From a bacterium (GTDB lineage: Bacteria > Ratteibacteria > UBA8468 > B48-G9 > DTJG01): a stretch of DNA of 33,004 bases. A model generated the notes under the pieces. It saw nothing but the letters and a program-made list of their open reading frames with translations, was not told the origin of the DNA and ran no database searches. The stretch spans positions 1 to 33,004 of the forward strand of contig JAKPDB010000068.1 in NCBI GenBank assembly GCA_029552985.1, in the 5' to 3' direction. A program made the translations under genes and the position numbers. This document shows, one piece after another, positions 1-7,743 of the stretch (positions within the stretch are counted from its first letter, which is position 1; each line of letters starts with the position of its first letter).

Positions 1-72
1 CAGGCAATTTTCAATATTGGTTATCCCAAACCCATTTATGCAACGCTTGGAAATGTCTTTTCTGTCAAGTAG
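1..72 (+). CDS. C-terminal end of an unidentified protein (partial)
   Basis: Reading frame 1 is open from the first base and ends at TAG 70-72. It gives 23 residues, including NIGYPKPIYATLGNVFSVK. The stop is only 6 bases before the next ATG, and its last bases form part of that gene's AGGA ribosome site, so the two genes are probably co-transcribed. The tail is too short to assign a family. Confidence 0.5.
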   Translation, partial: QAIFNIGYPKPIYATLGNVFSVK

Positions 73-78
73 GAATTT

Positions 79-765
79 ATGATTGATTTTGAAAAATTTC
101 TTAAAGAAAAAACAGGAACAAAAATTCATATTGAAACCACATCTCACAGAAAAACACTCGTTCAAGTAATTACAGGACCTGGTGGTGAAAAAACAGTAAA
201 AATTCACCACCATCTTGTTAAAGGACCTCCTGAAATCCTTATTGCAATTGCGGATTTCATCGCAGGAAAAGAAAAAAAGAAAAACAGGAGGTTGATTATA
301 GAGTATGTAAAAAAAAACCAGCACCTTTTCTTAAAACAATACAAAACAAGAATCAATTATACTGGAAAATTTTATAACCTGAAACAGATATTTGATAAAA
401 TTAATGCACAATTTTTTGACCGTAGGTTATCATCCGTGAACATTACCTTTGGAAAACGTTATAACGGCAAAAGACATCGTTCAATTGTCTTCGGAAATTA
501 CTGTCCTGAAATAAATCTCATCAGAATCAACAGAGTTCTTGACAGTGACTCTGTACCAGAATTTTTTGTTGAATACATAGTTTTTCATGAAATGCTGCAC
601 GCGTACCTGTATCTTTCAGATTTCAAAACCACTTGCCATACAAAAACATTCAAAAATATGGAGAAAAAATATCCATACCTTGAACAAGCAGAACAATGGA
701 AGAGGCAAAATCTCTGTCTGTTCATCGATCCAAAGAGGGAGAAACATGTACAAAAAATTAACTGA
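79..765 (+). CDS. SprT-like zinc metalloprotease domain protein
   Basis: A 228-residue protein whose C-terminal half is a SprT/YgjP-like gluzincin domain. The zinc motif HEMLH lies at residues 170-174, and a likely third ligand is His187 in CHTKTF, followed by the usual Lys-rich tail. The N-terminal 90 residues are basic (a KEKKKNRR run near 64-71), which would suit nucleic-acid or nucleoprotein contact. SprT-family proteins are metal-dependent proteases or putative metallohydrolases; the substrate here is unknown. The start ATG follows AGGA at 72-75. The last 20 bases overlap the start of the FAD oxidase gene in another frame, implying translational coupling. No signal peptide is seen, so it is probably cytoplasmic. 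Confidence 0.8.
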   Translation: MIDFEKFLKEKTGTKIHIETTSHRKTLVQVITGPGGEKTVKIHHHLVKGPPEILIAIADFIAGKEKKKNRRLIIEYVKKNQHLFLKQYKTRINYTGKFYNLKQIFDKINAQFFDRRLSSVNITFGKRYNGKRHRSIVFGNYCPEINLIRINRVLDSDSVPEFFVEYIVFHEMLHAYLYLSDFKTTCHTKTFKNMEKKYPYLEQAEQWKRQNLCLFIDPKREKHVQKIN

Positions 766-2152
766 ACCCATAGTTTCAGAAATCGAAGGAATCGTGGGTA
801 AAGAAAACGTTTTAAGAGATAAAGAAAAACTTATTGATTATAGTCATGATGAATTTGCTCTCTCAGAAGCATTCAGCTTTCCAGAAATTGTGGTAAAAGT
901 TGCAAATACACAACAGGTCGCAGAAATTGTAAAGATTGCGACGCGTGAAAAAATCCCTGTTGTTGCAAGAGGCGGAGGAACAGGACTTTGCGGTGGGTGT
1001 ATTCCTTCTTATGGTGGCATTGTGGTAAGTACAGAAAAAATAAATAAAATCCTTGAGATTGATCAGAATAATCTCATGGCTCATCTTGAATCAGGTGTAA
1101 CATTGAAAGAATTTTACCAGGCGCTGAAAATAAGGAAATTGTTTTTCCCGCCACATCCTGGTGAAGAAAGTGCAACCATTGGAGGACTGGTTAGTACAAA
1201 TGCTGGTGGCGCAAGGGCAGTAAAATATGGTACAGTCAGAAATTTCATCAGGGGCTTGACAGTGGTTTGTTCTGACGGAAAAATCATTCAGGCAGGCGGT
1301 AAAATTATTAAAGACAGCACTGGTTACAACCTTATTCAACTTTTTACTGGCTCTGAGGGAACACTGGGTATTATTACTGAAGCAATTCTCAGTGTCATGC
1401 CAGAACCAGACGCATACCTGACAGTTATTGCTCCATTTCACAGTACAAAAGATGCTCTTAAGTGTGTGCCTTTTATTCTGAAATCTTCTGCAAGACCACT
1501 TGCCATTGAATTTATTAGTAAACAAGTCATTTCCATCGCCGGGGATTACTGTGGTAAGCACTGGCCATCAATACCTGGTGAAATTTTTCTGATGATTATT
1601 CTGGAAGGGACCAACAATCAGATTGAACACGACTGTGAAACAATTGCCAGTATCTGTATGGAAAATAAAGCGGTTGATATATTTGTTGCTCAGGCAGAAG
1701 AAAAACAGCAAGAGATCCTTCATGTAAGAAGCATTGTATATCAGGCGTTAAAATCCAATACTATTGAAATCCTGGATATCACGGTGCCACCTGCTGAAAT
1801 GGCTTGTCACATAGATTTTGTGGAACAACTTTCAAACACTCATAATATCTGGCTTCCAACTTATGGGCATGCGGGAGACGGTAATCTTCATACACATATT
1901 ACGAAAAAAACACTAGATGGATGTGACATAGAAAACTGGAAGGAAATGTACACAAAAATCAGACAATTTATTATTGTTGATGGGATAAAACGAGGAGGAA
2001 GAATATCAGGAGAACATGGTATCGGACTGGTAAAAAAGCAGTATCTTGATATGTGTTTCAATGCTGATTACATTGAAATTTTAAGAAAAATTAAGAAGGT
2101 TTTTGACCCCTTCTTTATTCTCAATCCAGGGAAAATCTTTGACCCTGAATAA
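746..2152 (+). CDS. glcD: GlcD-type FAD-linked oxidase (glycolate/D-lactate dehydrogenase subunit)
   Basis: A 468-residue FAD-dependent 2-hydroxyacid oxidoreductase of the GlcD/D-lactate dehydrogenase family. The N-terminal half is the PCMH-type FAD domain, with RGGGTGLCGG, FPPHPGEE, GGLVSTNAGG and GSEGTLGIITE. The C-terminal FAD-oxidase domain shows YGHAGDGNLH and GGRISGEHGIG, the expected flavin/substrate-site histidine motifs. The frame is open further upstream, to about 587, but ATG 746 is preceded by AGAGGGAG and begins right where family similarity begins, so I chose it. It overlaps the protease gene by 20 bases. No GlcE or GlcF (iron-sulfur) gene is adjacent, so the electron acceptor is unknown. 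Glycolate, D-lactate or another 2-hydroxyacid are all possible substrates. Confidence 0.88.
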   Translation: MYKKLTEPIVSEIEGIVGKENVLRDKEKLIDYSHDEFALSEAFSFPEIVVKVANTQQVAEIVKIATREKIPVVARGGGTGLCGGCIPSYGGIVVSTEKINKILEIDQNNLMAHLESGVTLKEFYQALKIRKLFFPPHPGEESATIGGLVSTNAGGARAVKYGTVRNFIRGLTVVCSDGKIIQAGGKIIKDSTGYNLIQLFTGSEGTLGIITEAILSVMPEPDAYLTVIAPFHSTKDALKCVPFILKSSARPLAIEFISKQVISIAGDYCGKHWPSIPGEIFLMIILEGTNNQIEHDCETIASICMENKAVDIFVAQAEEKQQEILHVRSIVYQALKSNTIEILDITVPPAEMACHIDFVEQLSNTHNIWLPTYGHAGDGNLHTHITKKTLDGCDIENWKEMYTKIRQFIIVDGIKRGGRISGEHGIGLVKKQYLDMCFNADYIEILRKIKKVFDPFFILNPGKIFDPE

Positions 2153-2156
2153 ATGT

Positions 2157-3272
2157 TCAAACCGAAATAATTGCGTATCTTGCACTTAAACACGAAACAT
2201 CTTTCCCTGCGTAGTAAGCAACAAGCACAAGATTTTTATCAAGCAGAATACCACATGGATGACCAAAACTCCAGGTATTCATATCTTCCCAGTACTCAGC
2301 GTAGGAACTTTTGCCTTCTGAAATTTTTTCTCTTCTTTCGGGATTTTGATAAATAATCAATTCTTCGTCCAGTTTCCATGTTTTTCCACTATCCGGGGAC
2401 ATCACAAGCCGCATTGAACCAGGATAATGCCTGTGCACATAAAAGCATAACAATCTTCCGTCCGGTAGTGGGATTGGTGCAGCGATCTGTCCTTTAATTC
2501 CTGTGGGTGCTGGAACTGACCAGGTAAATGTTTCAGGATTGCCGAATGAAATATGAATATCTATATCCTTTTCCTGCATTCTGTTATAAGTCCAGAACAT
2601 CGTAATAATGTTTCCTGTTGCTGTATCATATGCATTCCTCTGGTCCCAGTAATACAACTCATTTTCAGGATGCCTTGCCACTGTAACAATCTTTGTAAAA
2701 TTTATGCCATCCGAGCTAAAAATGGCATGTGCAGCATGGGATGACGGTAAACCCGGTTTTTCTGGGCCATAACTTTCAAAAAAGGCAAAGTATCCGTTGT
2801 AGGTTCTCAGCACTCGCCCGGTTAGAGCAGGACCTGGCAAATTCTGTGTATCGACGATTTTATAATTTTCCCAGGTCTTTCCCATATCAAATGAATCAAC
2901 CAGAATCAATTTTGAGTCCTGTATTGTGTCACTCGAAGCATCATACAATTTTTTACTCTTTGAACAGTCAAACCAGGAAAGAAAAGCGGATATATTTCCA
3001 TCAGGCCTTTCAAAAAGTTCAACAACCTTAATATCTCCCCTGTGACCGTTAAATTCGTTTTTGAAATTCGAAAAAACCATAGTCCAGTCAGTACTTAGTG
3101 AAGATGCAAGAATCACTCCATTTCCGTCAGTCGAATCCTTCCTCGTACCAAGTCGAAAACTTGAAAAGATTTTTCCGCTTGAATGTCTGAATAAGCTGGT
3201 AAAAGTACAGACCTTTTTTGTACTTGACCGCTTTTCTGCCTCAAAAATAAAACCCTGCTTTTCTATACGCAT
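2157..3272 (-). CDS. Sialidase-like BNR/Asp-box six-bladed propeller protein
   Basis: A 371-residue protein of the sialidase/neuraminidase-like superfamily. Asp-box motifs (SxDxGxTW) are clear at residues 127-134 (SFDMGKTW) and 292-299 (SPDSGKTW), with a degenerate copy near 186 (SSDGINF). Arg40 in SSFRLGTR may correspond to a catalytic-site arginine. There is no signal peptide, so a cytoplasmic or non-classical location is likely, and true sialidase activity is not established. Many such proteins in PVC-type bacteria act on other glycans or are uncharacterised. ATG 3272 has AGGAG four bases upstream. That AGGAG overlaps the TAG stop of the dehydrogenase gene, so this is the last gene of a three-gene operon. 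It converges with the glcD-type gene with 4 bases between stop codons. Confidence 0.78.
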   Translation of the reverse strand: MRIEKQGFIFEAEKRSSTKKVCTFTSLFRHSSGKIFSSFRLGTRKDSTDGNGVILASSLSTDWTMVFSNFKNEFNGHRGDIKVVELFERPDGNISAFLSWFDCSKSKKLYDASSDTIQDSKLILVDSFDMGKTWENYKIVDTQNLPGPALTGRVLRTYNGYFAFFESYGPEKPGLPSSHAAHAIFSSDGINFTKIVTVARHPENELYYWDQRNAYDTATGNIITMFWTYNRMQEKDIDIHISFGNPETFTWSVPAPTGIKGQIAAPIPLPDGRLLCFYVHRHYPGSMRLVMSPDSGKTWKLDEELIIYQNPERREKISEGKSSYAEYWEDMNTWSFGHPCGILLDKNLVLVAYYAGKDVSCLSARYAIISV

Positions 3273-3279
3273 AGCGCTC

Positions 3280-4260
3280 CTATTTTCTTATAACCTCAGG
3301 ATTCACAATATTTGGTGGTATTTCTCCTCTTAATACAGCAAGAATATTTTCAGCAGCCATTATCGCCATCTTTGTCCTTGTTTCAAATGTCGCGCTTGCT
3401 ATGTGAGGCAGTAGTACCACATTTGAAAGATTTAATAGTTCAGGTTCTATATCAGGTTCATTTTCGTATACATCAAGTCCTGCGCCCCAGATTTTTCTAT
3501 TCTTCAGAGCATCCACAAGTGCCTTTTCATCAACCACAGGTCCCCGGGAGGTATTGATGAGTATGGCAGTTTTTTTCATCAAGGATAGTTCTCTTGCCCC
3601 AATCAGATGTCGTGTATCTGGGACAAGCGGCACATGAATTGAAACAAAATCAGATTCCTTCAGCAGTGTATCAAGGTCAACAAAGGTTGCACCGATGTCC
3701 TTTTCAAGTTCAAAATTTCTTTTGACATCGTAATATAATACTCTCATTGAAAAGCCCTTTGACTTTCTCGCAAAGTTATTTCCTATTCTGCCAGCACCTA
3801 TGATACCCAGTGTTTTTCCTGTAATGTCCTGACCAAGAAATAATTGAGGTGCCCAGCCCTTAAATTTGCCCTGCCTTGTAAATGCATCGGCTTCAACAAT
3901 TCTTCTTGCCACAGCAAACAAAAGTGCCCATGCGAGATCACTTGTCGCATCAGTGAGCACCCCTGGCGTATTGGTAATGATAATTTTCCTACGGGTTGCA
4001 GATTCCACATCAATGTTGTTGTACCCAACAGCGTAATTAGCAAAAATTTTACACCTATCTGCTGCTTGAAGTACCTCATCGTCTATGGTGTCAGTGAGAA
4101 GACAGAGTACTGCATCTTTTCCTTTTACTTTGCTTATAAGTTCATGCTTCGTAAGCACTCTGTCTTCCATATTTACTTCAACATTACACGTTTTTTTGAG
4201 AAGTTCAATCGCTGGCTCTGGTATCATCCTTGTGATAAACACCTGTTTTCTTTCTTGCAT
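3280..4260 (-). CDS. D-isomer-specific 2-hydroxyacid dehydrogenase (glyoxylate/hydroxypyruvate reductase-like)
   Basis: A 326-residue NAD(P)-dependent dehydrogenase. The Rossmann motif GIIGAGRIGNNFA lies near residue 152. The catalytic set is Arg in INTSRGPVVDE (about 239), Glu in DVYENEP (about 266) and His in LPHIAS (about 286). Length and motifs match the GyaR/GhrB glyoxylate reductase branch. A GTG at 4266 is in frame, but ATG 4260 is placed five bases after AGGAG, so it is the preferred start. It lies 8 bases after the TIM-barrel gene and 7 bases before the sialidase-like gene. With the FAD oxidase across the convergent boundary it could interconvert 2-keto and 2-hydroxy acids, which is inference. 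Confidence 0.87.
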   Translation of the reverse strand: MQERKQVFITRMIPEPAIELLKKTCNVEVNMEDRVLTKHELISKVKGKDAVLCLLTDTIDDEVLQAADRCKIFANYAVGYNNIDVESATRRKIIITNTPGVLTDATSDLAWALLFAVARRIVEADAFTRQGKFKGWAPQLFLGQDITGKTLGIIGAGRIGNNFARKSKGFSMRVLYYDVKRNFELEKDIGATFVDLDTLLKESDFVSIHVPLVPDTRHLIGARELSLMKKTAILINTSRGPVVDEKALVDALKNRKIWGAGLDVYENEPDIEPELLNLSNVVLLPHIASATFETRTKMAIMAAENILAVLRGEIPPNIVNPEVIRK

Positions 4261-4268
4261 GTTCACTC

Positions 4269-5183
4269 CTATTCAATAAGTAACCATGCCTGGTTCAGTG
4301 TTCTCTTTGAATTTGCAATAACAATCTCTGGGTCCTGCCCCTTTAAGGGTTTTACTTCAAAACTCACTATTGGCCTTTGTTTTTTATCAAAAAATCCTGT
4401 GTCCATAAGTACCTGTAAGAACTCAGCAAGTTGTTCAACATCATTTTCACTACCACGCGTTCCAAATGGAACATGCTGGTCTCCGTAAAGGGGGGAGTTT
4501 TTGTCAGACATAAAACAATTCCCAATATGAATGTGAGTAATGAAATCTTTAATTGGTACAATTGCTTCTGCAGGAGATTCCCTTAATAATGGAAGGTGAC
4601 TGAGATCAATCATCAAACCAAAGTTATCAAATTTTTCTCTTATTTTTCTCGCAAAATTTCCTGCCAATTTTGCTGGACCTATTAAACTTTTTTTATCTAT
4701 GTCATAGTCAAAAATTTCAAGTTCTACAATCATGGAATTTTTCTCTTTTGCGTAATAGCAAATTTCCTCAGTGGATTCAACAAGATGGTCAAAAGCGCGG
4801 TGTTTATTTTGCTCTTGATAGGTTCCACTTAAAAAGGAAATTCCTTTCGCACCTATGCTGTATGCCTGGTCAATACACTCTTTTATTGTCGCAACAGATT
4901 TCTTTCGTTTATTGGTGTTTTCGTCATTAAGGTTTAACTGATTTTTTAGCAGTACCGGTTGTGCTCCAAAAACAGGTTCAATCTTTGCACTCTCAAGAAT
5001 ATTTTTCACTCTCTTTCTTGTGTCAGGGTCTTCAATCCAGGTAATTTCTATCACTTCAAAGTACTCATCGCAGGCAATTTTCTTGATTGTCTGCTCGATA
5101 TTTGTCTTTCCGTCCACTGTCTCAGGAAATGCCATGAAATGGACAATGCCTGTCCTGAAATACTTTTGAAAAATTGTCTCCAC
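4269..5183 (-). CDS. Sugar phosphate isomerase/epimerase-like TIM-barrel protein
   Basis: A 304-residue protein of the xylose isomerase-like TIM-barrel (AP endonuclease family 2) type. Visible landmarks are EITWIEDPDT near 47, the acidic cluster VELEIFDYD near 153, MIDLSHLPLL near 191, the metal-site-like HIHIGN near 217 and VSFEVKP near 278. These are the usual positions of metal-binding Glu, Asp and His in the superfamily. The start is GTG 5183 with GGGAGG six bases upstream; no in-frame ATG is near. It is first in a three-gene operon with a 2-hydroxyacid dehydrogenase and a sialidase-like protein, suggesting breakdown of a sugar or sugar acid. The exact reaction cannot be read from sequence. 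Confidence 0.75.
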   Translation of the reverse strand: METIFQKYFRTGIVHFMAFPETVDGKTNIEQTIKKIACDEYFEVIEITWIEDPDTRKRVKNILESAKIEPVFGAQPVLLKNQLNLNDENTNKRKKSVATIKECIDQAYSIGAKGISFLSGTYQEQNKHRAFDHLVESTEEICYYAKEKNSMIVELEIFDYDIDKKSLIGPAKLAGNFARKIREKFDNFGLMIDLSHLPLLRESPAEAIVPIKDFITHIHIGNCFMSDKNSPLYGDQHVPFGTRGSENDVEQLAEFLQVLMDTGFFDKKQRPIVSFEVKPLKGQDPEIVIANSKRTLNQAWLLIE

Positions 5184-5209
5184 GACATACCTCCCGCAAT
5201 AAAAAACTG

Positions 5210-5238
5210 TTGACAGAGTTTTTGTATTATGGTATCAA
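5210..5238 (+). promoter_or_regulatory. Sigma70-type promoter for the small lipoprotein gene
   Basis: A perfect TTGACA (5210-5215), a 17-base spacer and TATCAA (5233-5238). Transcription would start near 5245, leaving a short leader with AGGAGG at 5259-5264 before ATG 5270. The divergent operon (start 5183) must also be driven from this 86-base gap, but I could not find a convincing minus-strand promoter. Confidence 0.6.
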
Positions 5239-5269
5239 AATATCACATCAAGTCAAATAGGAGGAAGCA

Positions 5270-5611
5270 ATGAAATATGTCGTCTTTTTCATCGGTCTTT
5301 TCTGTTTGATTTTTTCATTTTCATGCGGGAAAAAACAACAACCACAAAATCAACCAGAAACAAGTGGAAATCCTATAGACCAGTATGGTGGAGTAATGTC
5401 TAAAACCATTCAAAGGGCGAAAGGCATGGATGCAGTTGTTCCGATGAAGCAATTGATTGACTCATTTTACGTCCAGGAAGGAAGATACCCTTCATCTCTT
5501 CAGGAACTCGTAGAGAAAAACTATGTAAAGGAAATCCCTGCTCCGCCAAAGGGCTACAGTTATTCTTATGATCCATCGAATGGAAAAATCACCCTACGCC
5601 AAGAAAATTAG
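5270..5611 (+). CDS. Small lipoprotein with pseudopilin-like C-terminal segment
   Basis: A 113-residue protein. Residues 1-19 are a hydrophobic signal sequence ending in SFSC, a loose lipobox, so Cys19 is a likely lipid-attachment site. A Gln/Pro/Asn-rich linker follows (about 22-40). The segment FYVQEGRYPSSLQELV and then YSYDPSNGKITL resembles the post-helix part of type II secretion major pseudopilins (GspG-type), where GRYP and SLxxL recur. The prepilin leader with a Gly/Phe-Thr-Leu-x-Glu methylation site is absent, so it is not a pilin. It is expressed alone from the TTGACA promoter with an ideal AGGAGG. Function is unknown. The last 4 bases overlap the stop of the convergent lipoprotein gene. 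Confidence 0.7.
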   Translation: MKYVVFFIGLFCLIFSFSCGKKQQPQNQPETSGNPIDQYGGVMSKTIQRAKGMDAVVPMKQLIDSFYVQEGRYPSSLQELVEKNYVKEIPAPPKGYSYSYDPSNGKITLRQEN

Positions 5612-6042
5612 TCGGGATTTTTCAAAATTCTTATAGTGGTAATATTAACAAGTTTGCCACCAGCATACCACTCTATGCTCCAGACGCCTGCACCACAGGC
5701 ATTCACAAGGTCCTTTGCCTTATATTCCTGGCACCAGATAGTGGTTTTTGCTGTTTGCTTGAGTGATTTCTGTTTGTAAATTGACCCATCAGGCCCGATC
5801 AACTTGAATGAAAGTTCAGTGCCAGGTTTTTGACGAAAGTAACCAACAAAAGATATATGCTCAAATTCTCTGAAATCATCCTTAATTCCTTCCCACTCAT
5901 CATCATCAATTTTCCCATTTTGATTTCTGTCCACATACCAGTTGCAGACAAAAAAGTCAGGATGAGTCGGTGGAATTTCAGTTTGCATGATAGCACATCC
6001 GCTGGTAACCAGTAGAACCATTGCTGCCACCAGCTGAAACAT
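5608..6042 (-). CDS. Small lipoprotein with an EF-hand-like loop
   Basis: A 144-residue protein starting at ATG 6042, with GGGAGG just upstream. The frame is open further upstream but there only shadows the membrane-protein gene. Residues 1-17 form a signal ending in the lipobox LVTSGC, so it is probably an envelope lipoprotein. A loop reading DRNQNGKIDDDEW matches the dockerin/EF-hand calcium pattern (Asp, Asn, Gly, Ile, Asp/Glu spacing). The C-terminal half looks like a beta-sandwich (KLIGPDGS, GAGVWSIEWYAGGKLV) of the kind seen in surface proteins. It is 28 bases downstream of the membrane-protein gene, as an operon. Function is unknown. Confidence 0.72.
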   Translation of the reverse strand: MFQLVAAMVLLVTSGCAIMQTEIPPTHPDFFVCNWYVDRNQNGKIDDDEWEGIKDDFREFEHISFVGYFRQKPGTELSFKLIGPDGSIYKQKSLKQTAKTTIWCQEYKAKDLVNACGAGVWSIEWYAGGKLVNITTIRILKNPD

Positions 6043-6070
6043 GCGCCTCCCTGCCAGGAGTCCTATCTTC

Positions 6071-6742
6071 TTAATCAGATTTCTTCTGAAATATTCCTTC
6101 AAGCCACTGTTTCGCCAGGTCTTTTGCGCCAAGGGCGAAAGTGAGAGCAAGACCAAAACATACTGAAGCCAGCACAATGATAAACACACTCGCAATGAAC
6201 TCAGCGGCAATATTGAATTCCTGAATTGCAATAACAACACCAAATACAACAATCGCAATCTGGGTAATTCTCGCGAGAAATTCTGCTTCCTTGATGCCTG
6301 CATTTGAGGCTGCAGTAAAAACAATGCCTCTGAAAAATTTCCCTGCAAACAAACTCACTATCAAAATCACAAGCCCGATGATAAATCGTGGGATGAAACC
6401 AATAATTGAATCAATCACTGAAGGAGGTAAACTTAATCCCGCAACATTTACGGCAAGGAAAATCACAGTAAGTATCACAATCCAGTAAACTGCGATGCCT
6501 ATCAATTCAGAAACCGTTTTTTCTATTTTACCCTTGTCAAGAAATGTTTTTAAGCCAGAATCTTCAGCAAATTTATCAAGGTTGATTTTCTGCAATCCTT
6601 TTACAACAAGAGCATATATCAATTTCGCCACAAGCCATCCAACAATGAATGTCAGCAGCGCTGCAAGTAATTTGGCTAATCCGAGCCAGAAACTGACAGA
6701 AACTTGCTTCAATGGCCCGAATACACTTTCTTCTGCTCCCAT
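6071..6742 (-). CDS. Multi-pass membrane protein with conserved TM-helix repeats (mechanosensitive-channel-like)
   Basis: A 223-residue hydrophobic protein with about four to five membrane segments (near 18-45, 80-105, 112-133, 155-175, 180-200). The segments look repeated: FWLGLAKLLAALLTFIVGWL is echoed by GFIPRFIIGLVILIVSLFAG, the pattern of the conserved TM-helix repeat family (PF05552). The C-terminal GLALTFALGAKDLAKQW matches the Gly-rich pore-like helix and amphipathic end typical of these MscS-related proteins. It lacks the large cytoplasmic beta domain of MscS, so gating is unproven. ATG 6742 is preceded by GGAGG. It is first in a two-gene unit with an EF-hand-like lipoprotein. Confidence 0.78.
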   Translation of the reverse strand: MGAEESVFGPLKQVSVSFWLGLAKLLAALLTFIVGWLVAKLIYALVVKGLQKINLDKFAEDSGLKTFLDKGKIEKTVSELIGIAVYWIVILTVIFLAVNVAGLSLPPSVIDSIIGFIPRFIIGLVILIVSLFAGKFFRGIVFTAASNAGIKEAEFLARITQIAIVVFGVVIAIQEFNIAAEFIASVFIIVLASVCFGLALTFALGAKDLAKQWLEGIFQKKSD

Positions 6743-6809
6743 AATTCCTCCGTGTTAGGAGTTCACTTTCCTTATACTATTGAATATTGTATTGCAATAT
6801 CAAAAAAAA
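6743..6809 (-). promoter_or_regulatory. Intergenic region with a possible promoter for the membrane-protein operon
   Basis: On the minus strand this 67-base gap contains TTGATA and, 18 bases later, TAGTATAAG (a weak -10), then AGTGAAC and GGAGG. The dyad ATATTG-N5-CAATAT overlaps the spacer and could be an operator. Eight consecutive T follow the Xer stop codon, but no GC-rich stem precedes them, so I do not call a terminator. Confidence 0.3.
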
Positions 6810-7742
6810 TCAAATATCTTCCTTCAATTCCAGGTGATTATCTGTATCCCTGATTTCAATTTTATATCTTGGATGGTGCTTCTCATATAATTCTTTCAAT
6901 CTCTGAATGGTGATATGTGTATAAATTTGTGTTGTCACAATGTCACTATGGCCAAGCATCTCCTGAACAGTCCTCAGGTCTGCACCTCTGTCAAGCAGAT
7001 GGGTTGCAAAACTATGCCTAAATGTATGCGGTGTAACCTTCTTTATTATGCCTGCCTTTTTTACATATTTTTTTACTATCCTTTCGACAGATCTCGTTGT
7101 CAGAGATTTCCCTTTTTTATTAAGAAATACAAATTCAGAACGAAACCCACTACGCCTATTAAGGTAATCAATCAGATAATTCAGCGCATAGGAACCAACT
7201 GGAACGATTCGTTCCTTGCTTCCCTTTCCTTTTACTTTCACTGTCCCATCTGGAATGTTTATGTCACGAATTTTCAAAGAAACAAGTTCTCCGACCCGAA
7301 GACCTGATGAATAAAGTAGTTCCATCATTGCCCTGTCTCTTAAACCCTGCTGGTCTGTATCATTTGCTGCCTGGAGAATTTTTTCAACCTCTTCATATGT
7401 CAAAAATGAAGGCAATCTTTCAGGCAATTTTGGCGATGAAATGAGTAAAGCAGGATTTTTTTTCAAATATCCGCGCCTGACCAGAAAATTGAAAAAGGAT
7501 TTGATGGCAGCGATTTTTCTTCCAGTGCTTCTTGGGTTATACTGTTTATTCTTCAGGAAAAAAAGAAATTTTCTCAATGTTTCAAGGTCAATAGCATCGA
7601 GATTCTGTCCTGTAAAAGAAATGAACTGCTGAAGGTCTGCTCGATACGCTGAAACAGTATGCTGTGAATAATTCTTTTGATATGATATATAACAGATAAA
7701 CTCATTTAGCAGTGTTGAGGCATTTTTCTTAATTGCAGGCAT
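6810..7742 (-). CDS. xerD: XerC/XerD-type tyrosine recombinase
   Basis: A 310-residue site-specific recombinase of the chromosome-dimer-resolution type. The N-terminal SAM-like core-binding domain covers residues 8-95. The catalytic domain has Arg149 (SSGLRVGEL), Lys173 (KGKGSKER), His239 and Arg242 (HTFRHSFATHLL), His265 (LGHSD) and the nucleophile Tyr274 (QIYTH). All six active-site residues are present, and length is typical of XerC/D (about 300). ATG 7742 is 1 base before the hisB stop. A TTG at 7751 has a better-placed AAGG and could be the true start, adding three residues. XerC versus XerD is not decided by sequence reading alone. Operon position (after hisB) and length argue for a housekeeping enzyme, not a phage integrase. 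Confidence 0.88.
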   Translation of the reverse strand: MPAIKKNASTLLNEFICYISYQKNYSQHTVSAYRADLQQFISFTGQNLDAIDLETLRKFLFFLKNKQYNPRSTGRKIAAIKSFFNFLVRRGYLKKNPALLISSPKLPERLPSFLTYEEVEKILQAANDTDQQGLRDRAMMELLYSSGLRVGELVSLKIRDINIPDGTVKVKGKGSKERIVPVGSYALNYLIDYLNRRSGFRSEFVFLNKKGKSLTTRSVERIVKKYVKKAGIIKKVTPHTFRHSFATHLLDRGADLRTVQEMLGHSDIVTTQIYTHITIQRLKELYEKHHPRYKIEIRDTDNHLELKEDI

Positions 7743-7743
7743 T

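Noticed and set aside
1091-1561. 156-codon open frame on the minus strand inside the glcD-type gene
   Set aside because: It is antisense to a clearly conserved FAD-domain gene, has low-complexity Cys/Asn/Phe-rich composition and no ribosome site.
3844-4488. 214-codon plus-strand open frame across the dehydrogenase and TIM-barrel genes
   Set aside because: It spans the junction of two well-supported minus-strand genes, and its composition (Cys, Phe, Ser, Ile rich) is typical of antisense shadows.
6043-6348. N-terminal extension of the EF-hand-like lipoprotein
   Set aside because: The open frame continues upstream but only shadows the membrane-protein gene; ATG 6042 has GGGAGG and begins a clean lipoprotein signal.
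6790-6830. Intrinsic terminator after the Xer gene
   Set aside because: There is a run of eight T but no GC-rich stem before it; the nearby dyad is A+T-rich and follows the T run.
6810-7742. Tyrosine recombinase as the integrase of the restriction island
   Set aside because: It lies 11 kb away, in an operon with hisB and a cyclase, and has the length and motifs of a chromosomal XerC/D.
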